Below are positions 1 through 6,410 of a stretch of 15,009 nucleotides of DNA, in pieces; within the stretch, counting starts at the first letter, position 1; each line of letters begins with the position of its first letter. Location: NCBI GenBank assembly GCA_003176075.1, contig PSRN01000244.1, positions 1-15,009 on the forward strand, given 5' to 3'. The position numbers and the translations under genes are program-made. The notes below the pieces were generated by a model. It worked only from the letters and a program-made list of their open reading frames with translations, was not told where the DNA came from and searched no databases. The DNA is from Bdellovibrio sp. Lineage in GTDB: Bacteria; Bdellovibrionota; Bdellovibrionia; Bdellovibrionales; Bdellovibrionaceae.

Positions 1-88
1 GAAGAGCCGTCAGGCTCGCCGCTCCCGCCGTTCCCGTCGCTCTCACCGCTCGCGCTGCCCCGGCAAATTTATTAACCGACCATTTCAT
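1..88 (-). CDS. 5' end of a putative exported protein, cut by window edge
   Basis: An open reading frame starts with ATG at 88 and runs off the left edge after 29 codons without a stop. It begins MKWSVNKFAGAARAVRATG and continues Ala/Gly/Thr-rich, with two early lysines. This suggests, but does not prove, the start of a signal peptide. A purine-rich GAGGG lies about 5 nt upstream of this ATG, which is why I prefer it. An in-frame ATG at 109 adds seven residues but has no clear ribosome-binding site. The gene follows the 525-aa secreted-protein gene on the same strand, separated by the hairpin-repeat spacer. The function cannot be judged from so short a piece. Confidence 0.5.
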   Translation of the reverse strand, partial: MKWSVNKFAGAARAVRATGTAGAASLTAL

Positions 89-150
89 AGTTACCCTCGT
101 CGTCTTCATTGTCGTACTGGTTCTTGTCGTCAATCGGCCGTCAATCTCCC

Positions 151-232
151 GTCGCCCCTACAGGTCGCCTCGGTTTGCCGGCTCGGCGACCCTACAGGTC
201 GCCTCCGTAAGCCGGCGACCCTACAGGTCGCC
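151..232. repeat. Three tandem copies of a hairpin repeat
   Basis: Two identical units, GGCGACCCTACAGGTCGCC at 185-203 and 214-232, are each a 7-bp perfect inverted repeat (GGCGACC/GGTCGCC) around the loop CTACA. A third unit at 151-169 keeps the loop and right arm, but its left arm is degenerate (GTCGCCC). Unit starts are 34 and 29 nt apart. The spacers resemble one another (TCGGTTTGCCGGCTC and TCCGTAAGCC). The loop of the last copy contains the TAG stop codon of the 525-aa minus-strand gene. No T-run follows on either strand, so these are not ordinary intrinsic terminators. Confidence 0.8.
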
Positions 233-1798
233 TCGGTGATCAATCACGTTCTTCGTTTGACTGTTCGCGCGAAGAGCTTCGTATCCTGCCTCTTTCAAGC
301 GGGCTTGTTCAAGAAAGTCGACGACTGTATCCAAAGCAGCCACGGCAATTTTATAGGTGCCCATGAATGTTCCACCAAGAATCGCTCCAGTGTCTGAATC
401 GTTGCCCGGCGTACCTTCCGGTGCTTTCATCAAAGCCCTCAGATCGGCCACCACGGCGCGCGTATTCTTTTCTTTTGCTGGATCCTTCATGTACACGTTG
501 CGGAAGTCTTCGCGCATTTGACGGCTTCCCCCGGGGGACATCAGCATGATCTCGTGCAGGATGTCGTTTTCCAACAGCTTAAGAACAAAGATGTTCACTT
601 CAGCCAGTTGTGACTGACCTCTCAGGAAAGTGTATCCAGACATGATTCGATCCAGCAGGGCGACACCCTGTCCGAAAACCTCCTCATTGCGCTTCTCCGC
701 CGCGTTCAGGGCATTGGCGATCTTGTCTTGGTATTCAGTCAGATTATTTGTTGGAAAATCGACGGAAATGTATTTCAAGATTGAGGTGTTGCCCGTGAAG
801 ATTGCATCCAAGTTCGCGATCATCTTATTGTAGTCAATGAGTATCGCACCCAATTGCGTACCATAGGTGTAACGGAGGTAGTCGCGGGCCAGGAAGATAT
901 TGCCCAGCCGTTCAAAGTTGATCTCTTTGCCCTTTTTGTTGACTTGCCAACGGTAAGTCTGCGAGGTTCCAAAGGCCACGCGCAAGCCGCGGATATCCGT
1001 AACCGCCATCAAATTAAACTCCTTGAGCATATTGCGAATATCTTCATTGTCAGCTTTAGCTCGATCCTGCAGGGCCGACATGCGCATTTCCTCCAACTTC
1101 TCGGCTGGTACGGGCAAATTGCTGAAATCTGCGTTGTACTGAAAATCCTTAATCACACCATTCGGAAGAACCAAGAAATAGGTTTTGGTGTCCACTTGTG
1201 ACAGGAACTTCTTCTTTTGCTCGATAAACAACTGCTTAAGGCCTTCCAAACCCACGCGCAAGGGTTGGGGCAGTTTGCGGATTTCTTCTTTTTGCAGCTG
1301 AACATCCTGAGCGGCTTTCTCGAGGACTGACGGCAGCAGGAAAATTCCTTCCACTTCGGCATCGATTCGGTTGATCGTCGCGATCACTTCCTCGCGAGCC
1401 CCCACGAACTGGGTCAGGTCGACGGACTGTCTGGCTGTGGATTTGACAGCCATACTCACCAGCCCCTGGGGTTTGTTGAGGTCGTCCACCAAGCCCTTCA
1501 ATTGATTCGCGATATCTTTTTGCTTTCCGATCACGAAGTCGCGGTCTTGATTTTGCCGGTCCGAGTAGTGCTGGACGAACATCGAATCAATTTTTGATTG
1601 ATCATAAGTCTCGACTTTATAGTCCCCCGCTTGGCCTAAAAAAACGGAACCCGTGGGACTTGGCGCGACGACCGGCACGGGGGTAGCGCCGGTTGGTGCC
1701 GTGGCCGGCGCGGGAGCGGCGGCGGTTTGCGCCGCGACTGGCAGGGCTGACCCGCTGATCATGGCGAGGGTTGAAAAACCTAGAATAATTCGTTTCAT
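221..1798 (-). CDS. Secreted protein of unknown function, 525 aa
   Basis: The product has a typical Sec signal peptide: MKR, a hydrophobic core, and probable cleavage near residue 23 after VAA. An Ala/Pro/Thr-rich linker follows to about residue 50, then a mostly helical-looking body. The body has charged stretches that could form coiled coils (about 85-110 and 165-200) and no second membrane segment. It is therefore probably periplasmic or released. The ATG at 1798 has an excellent GAGGAG ribosome-binding site 6 nt upstream. The stop codon lies inside the loop of a hairpin repeat, so the last residues (GDL) are encoded by repeat sequence. It follows two other exported-protein genes on the same strand after a 138-nt spacer that contains a 19-bp tandem duplication. 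I do not recognise the family, and no catalytic motif is visible. Confidence 0.85.
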   Translation of the reverse strand: MKRIILGFSTLAMISGSALPVAAQTAAAPAPATAPTGATPVPVVAPSPTGSVFLGQAGDYKVETYDQSKIDSMFVQHYSDRQNQDRDFVIGKQKDIANQLKGLVDDLNKPQGLVSMAVKSTARQSVDLTQFVGAREEVIATINRIDAEVEGIFLLPSVLEKAAQDVQLQKEEIRKLPQPLRVGLEGLKQLFIEQKKKFLSQVDTKTYFLVLPNGVIKDFQYNADFSNLPVPAEKLEEMRMSALQDRAKADNEDIRNMLKEFNLMAVTDIRGLRVAFGTSQTYRWQVNKKGKEINFERLGNIFLARDYLRYTYGTQLGAILIDYNKMIANLDAIFTGNTSILKYISVDFPTNNLTEYQDKIANALNAAEKRNEEVFGQGVALLDRIMSGYTFLRGQSQLAEVNIFVLKLLENDILHEIMLMSPGGSRQMREDFRNVYMKDPAKEKNTRAVVADLRALMKAPEGTPGNDSDTGAILGGTFMGTYKIAVAALDTVVDFLEQARLKEAGYEALRANSQTKNVIDHRGDL

Positions 1799-1812
1799 AG
1801 TATCTCCTCTGT

Positions 1813-1850
1813 TTATTCGTTAAGATAATTCTTATTCGTTAAGATAATTC
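1813..1850. repeat. 19-bp perfect tandem duplication in the leader of the 525-aa gene
   Basis: TTATTCGTTAAGATAATTC occurs at 1813-1831 and again, immediately adjacent and identical, at 1832-1850. A diverged partial copy (TTATTCGCTAAAAT) lies at about 1899-1912. On the coding (minus) strand the duplication sits just upstream of the GAGGAG ribosome-binding site of the gene starting at 1798. It is therefore in the 5' leader or core promoter region. I see no convincing -35/-10 pair around it. It could be a duplicated operator or a simple slippage product. Confidence 0.85.
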
Positions 1851-1936
1851 ATTTTAATTTCGTTTAATTCGAGATCGCCGTCCACGCTGCCCTTGCTTCT
1901 TATTCGCTAAAATTTGCATCCTTACAACTTCAATTC

Positions 1937-3247
1937 TCATTTTCGAATCCATTTCCATTCTTTGAAAATTTTCAAATATCGGCTGACGCGAAGAAGCGGC
2001 ATTCCCACCAGGATCGAGGGTGCCAAATAGACTTCACCTTTGAAGTTCTCGGCGCTGAAAATGACCTGCTCGACCGACTTTCCATCCGAGCCCATTTGTG
2101 GACTGCTCAAGGCCGATTCCGCGTCGGTATAATATTTGTGATAAGCATCGTAAATGGTATAGCCTTGAAAAATCCCGAGGCCAGCCATGACACAAGCGAA
2201 GAGCCAGCCGGCGGGGGCCATCACCGCCGCACCCACCCCTCCGGCAAAAAGCATTCCTGTCTCCAGTAATTGGAGGTTCCCAATGTTGCTTGATAAACTT
2301 TCAGCTACCGGGCAAAAGCGCGGATTCTTGCTGAGCGCCGCTTCCACAATCAACCGATAGTCCATCAGTTCGCTCATCCGGGGAACCAAGCTGATTATGA
2401 GGGCTTGATCAGCCCGCAAGGCCTCGGCGCTGGGTAATCTGGCCCACAGTTTCACGACACGAACTCGTTCGTGGTCGAGGGCTTGGCTCATTCGCGACAA
2501 AGCTTCAATCATGCTGGCCTTATTGACTTGTGCTTGCGTCATAAAGGCGAGGATATGAATCTTTGATATCTGACGAATCAGCCGTTTCCTGTTTAAATAA
2601 AAGACCTCGGATTGGATCTTTTGAACCGCTCTTTGTGGCCAATAGTAAGAGCTGGAACGAAGCGCAGCCCAGTCCATCACCTGCAACCGTCCCTCAGCCT
2701 CCTTGATTTGATCAACTTGAATGGCCGAAGGATCTTTCCCGGCGGCCTCGAGAATCAGGGACTTGTAAATCCGTGTTGAAATTTTGTTTATTTCTTCTTC
2801 GACTTCTTTTTCTTCCTGGCCGATCAGTGCCTCGGGTTTCACCTGTCCAATCCAAGCATAGGATGGATCAGCCAAGTCAAAATTGAATTGATCTTTAGGT
2901 CCGCCGGCGTAAGGGCCTGCCGCATTTCGCCAACGGCTGAGCGCCAAACTGCGCCGATAAACCTTCCACTCGGCGGCCACCGTTTCCAGATAGTAGCTGT
3001 TGCGGGCGGCGCAGGATGCGTCCGCCTTTTCGTCCTTGAGGCAAGCCATGCTTCGTTCAATTTCCGACTGGGCGATGCGGTGTCGATTTTCGAATTCCGC
3101 CTTCAATCCAATCACGAAACCGACGACCTCTTCGAACGAGTAAGAAGCGGAAACGTCCACGCCTTGACAACTCAAGAACTCGGAGGCGGCAAACCCGCGG
3201 TGAGCAAGAAGTTCAATCAGAATACAAAATACGAACCAAGTTCGCAT
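1937..3247 (-). CDS. Exported protein of unknown function with C-terminal membrane segment, 436 aa
   Basis: The N-terminus is a signal peptide (MRTWFVFCILIELL, cleavage after GFAA or GFA near residue 20). The mature N-terminal part carries three cysteines (27, 69, 79) that could form disulfides. A long helical, charged middle follows. Residues about 332-360 form one long or two short hydrophobic segments rich in Gly/Ala. The C-terminus is strongly basic and aromatic (SRYLKIFKEWKWIRK). This suggests a periplasmic protein anchored by a C-terminal membrane segment with a positive tail. The ATG at 3247 lies 4 nt after the stop of the 334-aa gene, with an AGGTGA ribosome-binding site inside the end of that gene. 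The two are almost surely co-transcribed and translationally coupled. I recognise no family and no enzymatic motif. Confidence 0.85.
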   Translation of the reverse strand: MRTWFVFCILIELLAHRGFAASEFLSCQGVDVSASYSFEEVVGFVIGLKAEFENRHRIAQSEIERSMACLKDEKADASCAARNSYYLETVAAEWKVYRRSLALSRWRNAAGPYAGGPKDQFNFDLADPSYAWIGQVKPEALIGQEEKEVEEEINKISTRIYKSLILEAAGKDPSAIQVDQIKEAEGRLQVMDWAALRSSSYYWPQRAVQKIQSEVFYLNRKRLIRQISKIHILAFMTQAQVNKASMIEALSRMSQALDHERVRVVKLWARLPSAEALRADQALIISLVPRMSELMDYRLIVEAALSKNPRFCPVAESLSSNIGNLQLLETGMLFAGGVGAAVMAPAGWLFACVMAGLGIFQGYTIYDAYHKYYTDAESALSSPQMGSDGKSVEQVIFSAENFKGEVYLAPSILVGMPLLRVSRYLKIFKEWKWIRK

Positions 3248-3251
3248 TCAA

Positions 3252-4256
3252 TCACCTGGCGCAAGCTTGGATAAACCGGTCGGCGATCACATCGGGGTCC
3301 ACTCCCGTTTTCGCGGCGACCCGAGACGCTTGCAGATTCAAAGCTTCTTCGGACTCGCAATTCTCAGCAAGAGTGACCAATTCTTCCGCCATGCTATTTA
3401 CGGTGTATCCGATCAAAACCGAGAACGCCGCAACAAGGATCCCTGTGGCTCTCCAGATTTTCAGTCTTTTCCTGACGGCCTTATTCGCCTCGCTGAGCCG
3501 TTGGACCTCTCCCGCATGAAGCTGTGTTTTCTCCTCCGCGCTGGCTCTCAAGTTCTTGGCATCTGTAAGTAACTGATCCGCCAAGTTTGGATCAGGTTCC
3601 TTATTACCAGGTATCGCCAGTACAACTTTATGTATGGAGCGGGGAGCGAGATCTGGTTTTTGATCATCAACAAGCCGCTTTAAACCACTAATAATTTCGT
3701 CGACGCTTCCGTGCAGAGGCTCGGTCCGCAATACGGTTTCTCCTTCATTCGTTCCCATGGCCAGTTGCACGTCCAGTCTTAATTGCAAGTCCTTTAAGGC
3801 GGGGCTTTTCAAGGTTCGGACAATCTCGTCAACTTTCTCTCCTTGCAGGCGAAATAGAGGATCAGACAATTCTCTTCTTAATGCGTCATCATCGTTCGGC
3901 AACTGGTCGTAAACGCCTTTTTTGCCGACCTTTCCTTTGTACAGTTCCTTCTTCTCTTCTGTGGGCTCTCCTTGGCGGACGAGTTTAGATCGATCCTCAA
4001 GATCCTTAGCCTTTTTTTCTAATTGACTGATATCGCGCGTGTGTTTTGCCACCTTCTTATCGATTTCGCTGCCAAGCTTTTCCAGTTGCATTTGTGCCCA
4101 AATTGCCGCGCCAGTACCACCTGCGCCCATAGGTACCAAAAGCACATCCTCAGAAGAAAGAAGCCCTTGGGAGAAACCAGGGCTGGCTGCGGTCCAAATG
4201 GAAAGTCCGATAATTAAACCTAAAAGTCGCTTGGGCATTTTGATATCCGACGTCAT
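3252..4256 (-). CDS. Exported coiled-coil protein with a C-terminal transmembrane helix, 334 aa
   Basis: The protein opens with KMPKRLLGLIIGLSIWTAA, a signal peptide probably cleaved near residue 29 (GFSQ). A Gly-rich patch (about 43-50) leads into a heptad-like charged stretch (about 55-100) that looks like a coiled coil. Another helical stretch at about 235-265 runs straight into a single hydrophobic segment at about 269-287. A short domain follows with two cysteines (300, 331). It is probably a bitopic envelope protein. Start choice is uncertain: neither the ATG at 4256 nor the in-frame ATG at 4238 has a strong ribosome-binding site. It leads a tight pair with the 436-aa gene (4 nt apart), which suggests that the two products act together. 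The family is unknown to me. Confidence 0.82.
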   Translation of the reverse strand: MTSDIKMPKRLLGLIIGLSIWTAASPGFSQGLLSSEDVLLVPMGAGGTGAAIWAQMQLEKLGSEIDKKVAKHTRDISQLEKKAKDLEDRSKLVRQGEPTEEKKELYKGKVGKKGVYDQLPNDDDALRRELSDPLFRLQGEKVDEIVRTLKSPALKDLQLRLDVQLAMGTNEGETVLRTEPLHGSVDEIISGLKRLVDDQKPDLAPRSIHKVVLAIPGNKEPDPNLADQLLTDAKNLRASAEEKTQLHAGEVQRLSEANKAVRKRLKIWRATGILVAAFSVLIGYTVNSMAEELVTLAENCESEEALNLQASRVAAKTGVDPDVIADRFIQACAR

Positions 4257-4356
4257 AATTTGTCTCGTCGCCTTTCTGTCTTTTGCCTTTTGTGCTTCGC
4301 CTTCTGGCTCGCCAGCTTGTTGCCAAGCTCAGGACGTCCAAAAAATGTTGCGACGG

Positions 4357-4365
4357 TTTATACCA
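4357..4365 (-). promoter_or_regulatory. Candidate extended -10 element for the 334/436-aa gene pair
   Basis: On the minus strand the sequence reads TGGTATAAA. This is an extended -10 (TG, one base, TATAAA) about 100 nt upstream of the ATG at 4256. No good -35 hexamer lies 16-18 nt upstream, so the call rests on the extended -10 alone. Confidence 0.35.
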
Positions 4366-4515
4366 GTCTTTGAAGCGAGGTCTCTGAGAATTTAGAGAAC
4401 GGACCTTCAATGGGTTCTAACCCGGAATTTTTTGCACGAAACCCGTCGGAAATTAAGCAGTTGGTCGGGGGGGCGCGAATTCGCCTTGATCAGGTTCCTA
4501 TGGCATCCTCAGACC

Positions 4516-4538
4516 AGCGTGGGCGGCGAAGCCGCCAC
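4516..4538. repeat. GC-rich palindromic repeat, copy 1
   Basis: The core GGCGGC-GAA-GCCGCC (4522-4536) is a 6-bp perfect hairpin with a GAA loop. It can be extended by GTG/CAC with one bulged base. The 20-bp string AGCGTGGGCGGCGAAGCCGC (4516-4535) recurs exactly, in the opposite orientation, at 7448-7467 at the point where the permease gene is broken. The arrangement resembles short REP-like intergenic palindromes. No transposase is nearby. Confidence 0.65.
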
Positions 4539-4593
4539 GGGCGTCAGTGGCGAAGGCAATTTTTACCAATGGATTTCAACAGGACGACGCGGC

Positions 4594-4602
4594 TGGTATA
4601 AG
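4594..4602 (+). promoter_or_regulatory. Candidate extended -10 element for the 292-aa gene
   Basis: TGGTATAAG at 4594-4602 is an extended -10 motif about 100 nt before the ATG at 4701. Seventeen nt further upstream is TTTCAA (4574-4579), a poor -35 box. It is the best promoter-like match in this spacer but remains weak. Confidence 0.35.
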
Positions 4603-4700
4603 ATGAGTCGAACACAAATTGTCAGCACGCAGCGAACTGTAAATGAGCAAGCAATGAACTCGCAAAAATTGTGGATTTCCCCTTGGAGGATTGATTCAAG

Positions 4701-5579
4701 ATGCCACCGGTAGTCCGAGCCATTCTGGGAGTTATCGCTGCCGTTCTGGTCTGCGCTGGCGCCGACGCCCACGGTGATCAGGACGCGATTAGTTTAGACC
4801 AAGCCGGCAAAATCGCTAGAGCCAAAGCGGCTCTATGGTCTTCCCCGGAGGCGGCCTTGGATGCGGCTTCAAGTGACCAGATTTTCAGTCAAATAGGAAA
4901 CGTCAGGGTTATCGGTGAGCCGCAAGACCGCCACCTGGAACTCGCACTGAGGATGGCTCCTGCTCTCAAGGAGCACGGTTTGGTTTTGGTCCTGTTCTCT
5001 CGTTTTCGGGACAATGGAAAGGTTTATAATATTCCCTCGTTTGCTGGAGTGGTCACGTACTCTGATGGAACCATCATCAGGAATTTAGCTTTCCTGGAAT
5101 TTTCCGACGACTCCACGGAGATTCTTTGGAAGGTCGTTGAACGGATGAGTAAAAGCCGGAATTTGCATTGGAATAATTGGGTAAAACCCTTTGTTTTTTG
5201 GAACTTTAGGCCCAACAAACGGGCTGACCGCGTTAGAATTTCTAACCCATTGAATACAGCGGCGCTTTTAGGTCGTGTTTTTGGGATCAGCAAGGCGGGA
5301 ATGGGTCGTGAGCTATGGTTGCTCGTGCAAGTGAATTCGAAGTCATCTTCAAGATGGGAGAGGTTAAAAGGACTGAATTTTGACGGGAAAGCGACAAACA
5401 CACGTATCTTTATTCATTTTGATGATGAGGAAAATATATCGGAACTTGTGGGGGGCGAACTTACCAATTTCAGCGGTCCGCCAACGTCATTTGAGGCGAT
5501 TTCACAAGAACCGAATCGGTCTGAGCGACTCCCTCAACGGGTGCGTCGCTGCGGGCAAATTCATCCCCTCGGCAAGTAG
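4701..5579 (+). CDS. Secreted protein of unknown function, 292 aa
   Basis: A clear signal peptide (MPPVVRAILGVIAAVLVCAG, probable cleavage after ADA at residue 23) is followed by a mature domain. Strand-like hydrophobic segments (VLVLFSRF, FAGVVTY, ELWLLVQV, TRIFIHF) alternate with charged loops, which suggests a mostly beta soluble fold. There is a tryptophan-rich patch near residues 156-168. The last 30 or so residues are Arg/Pro-rich and probably unstructured. GGAGG lies at 4685-4689, 11 nt before the ATG, which is slightly long spacing. The gene converges with the 204-aa gene with only 31 nt between stop codons. I do not recognise the family. Confidence 0.78.
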   Translation: MPPVVRAILGVIAAVLVCAGADAHGDQDAISLDQAGKIARAKAALWSSPEAALDAASSDQIFSQIGNVRVIGEPQDRHLELALRMAPALKEHGLVLVLFSRFRDNGKVYNIPSFAGVVTYSDGTIIRNLAFLEFSDDSTEILWKVVERMSKSRNLHWNNWVKPFVFWNFRPNKRADRVRISNPLNTAALLGRVFGISKAGMGRELWLLVQVNSKSSSRWERLKGLNFDGKATNTRIFIHFDDEENISELVGGELTNFSGPPTSFEAISQEPNRSERLPQRVRRCGQIHPLGK

Positions 5580-5610
5580 CAATCGGCAGAACGCAATCGC
5601 CAGAATACAA

Positions 5611-6225
5611 TCAATGACCCTGACGTGGCGGCTGAGGCTGTGGAGTCAGACGCTGGAGGCGTCTGACTTCGTCGCTGAGGGCTTTTTTATGGTCCGGGTT
5701 GCCCGACATGGAAAGTTCAATTTCTTCCGACAGGTAGTCGATCTCAGGATAGGGGTGAGAATTGTTGTGCTGCTCGAGGTGATAGAGGCTGAGCGGCGCC
5801 GCGAATTTGACGAAATTCATTAAATTCTCTTGTTCTTTAGCCGCGTCGATTTCAATGCCCAAGACCCTGGCCTTCAAGTTGTTGTGTCGGATGATTTCAA
5901 ACTCCACCCAGGACTTCGCAAATTCTTTGGCGTTGTCGCGGACTTGAGGCGGCAAAGCGGAATCGTGGGAAAGCTTGATGGCGGCGGTCAGAACTTTGCG
6001 TTGCTCATCCTCGACGTGTTCCTTGGGCCAAGCGATGAGCCGCGTGTTCATGCTCTGATCCAGTCCATCCCGCACAGGCTGGAGTCTTTCATACAGTCGG
6101 TTCACTTCGAGTTCAAAGGATGGGGGCCATATTTCCGCATTTCCATTGTCGGACGCGGAGCTGCTAATGCTTCTGAAGAGCTCTATCGTTGAAAGGATGG
6201 ACTGAGTCACTTTCTTGAGGTCCAT
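5611..6225 (-). CDS. Cytoplasmic protein of unknown function, 204 aa
   Basis: The frame starts with MDLKKVTQSILSTIELFRS and has no signal peptide or membrane segment. The product looks soluble and mainly helical, acidic in the middle, with a Pro/Gln/Arg-rich tail. AAGGA lies about 11 nt before the ATG at 6225. It converges with the 292-aa gene and is divergent from the permease remnant across a 185-bp spacer carrying inverted repeats. A perfect 9-bp inverted repeat lies near its 3' end inside the coding sequence. I recognise no family. The frame is the only long one here and its amino-acid composition is balanced, so I think it is real. Confidence 0.7.
   Translation of the reverse strand: MDLKKVTQSILSTIELFRSISSSASDNGNAEIWPPSFELEVNRLYERLQPVRDGLDQSMNTRLIAWPKEHVEDEQRKVLTAAIKLSHDSALPPQVRDNAKEFAKSWVEFEIIRHNNLKARVLGIEIDAAKEQENLMNFVKFAAPLSLYHLEQHNNSHPYPEIDYLSEEIELSMSGNPDHKKALSDEVRRLQRLTPQPQPPRQGH
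5645..5667. repeat. Perfect 9-bp inverted repeat near the 3' end of the 204-aa gene
   Basis: GTCAGACGC (5645-5653) and GCGTCTGAC (5659-5667) are perfect inverted repeats around a 5-nt loop. The site encodes part of the Val-Arg-Arg-Leu-Gln-Arg-Leu stretch of the minus-strand protein. It also lies 66 nt beyond the stop of the converging plus-strand gene. A T-run (5683-5688) starts only 16 nt after the stem, too far for a classical plus-strand terminator. It may still act as an RNA stop or stability element between the two convergent genes. Confidence 0.4.
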
Positions 6226-6277
6226 GGGCCGCTTTTCCTTCGTCTTAAGTGGGAATCTCTAAGTTCCATTTAAGCAA

Positions 6278-6289
6278 CCATTGCAATGG
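6278..6289. promoter_or_regulatory. 12-bp perfect palindrome in a divergent spacer
   Basis: CCATTGCAATGG is a perfect 12-bp palindrome, 53 nt upstream of the 204-aa gene and 122 nt upstream of the permease start. Its position and dyad symmetry would suit a dimeric regulator binding site. No regulator gene is adjacent, and chance cannot be excluded. Confidence 0.3.
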
Positions 6290-6326
6290 CAGTGCCTTGT
6301 GGGATGCCGTTCGGTGGGCCACTGAT

Positions 6327-6371
6327 TTGACATTTCAAGGAAGCGTCAATTGTGGACATTACAATTGTCCA
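6327..6371 (+). promoter_or_regulatory. Possible control region of the permease remnant
   Basis: A perfect -35 hexamer TTGACA lies at 6327-6332, but no acceptable -10 hexamer follows at 16-18 nt. About 20 nt downstream is an inverted repeat TGGACA-TTACAAT-TGTCCA (6353-6371) that could be an operator or a leader hairpin. Together they suggest a regulated upstream region for the gene starting at 6411, but the promoter assignment is weak. Confidence 0.3.
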
Positions 6372-6410
6372 AATCTTGCTGACTCGGAATGAGATGGGTA
6401 GGGTCAAGAA

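Larger units (their letters stand above)
4257..4700. other. 444-bp divergent intergenic region
   Basis: This spacer separates the minus-strand exported gene pair from the plus-strand 292-aa gene. It holds two candidate extended -10 elements, one for each direction, and a GC-rich palindrome at 4519-4538. Open frames of 63-93 codons exist in it on both strands. They lack convincing ribosome-binding sites and have biased, arginine-rich composition, so I do not call them genes. No RNA gene was recognised. Confidence 0.6.

Noticed and set aside
151..232. CRISPR-like array of three repeats
   Set aside because: The repeats are about 19 bp with 10-16-nt spacers that resemble each other. Units are self-complementary, one is degenerate, and no cas gene is present.
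4405..4425. GGGTTCTAACCC resembling a tRNA T-arm
   Set aside because: The loop lacks the TTCRA consensus, the stem does not extend to 5 bp, and no anticodon or acceptor arm can be folded around it.
4432..4713. 93-codon plus-strand frame upstream of the 292-aa gene
   Set aside because: It has no ribosome-binding site, its Arg/Trp/Ser-rich composition looks random, it contains the palindromic repeat, and it overlaps the next start.
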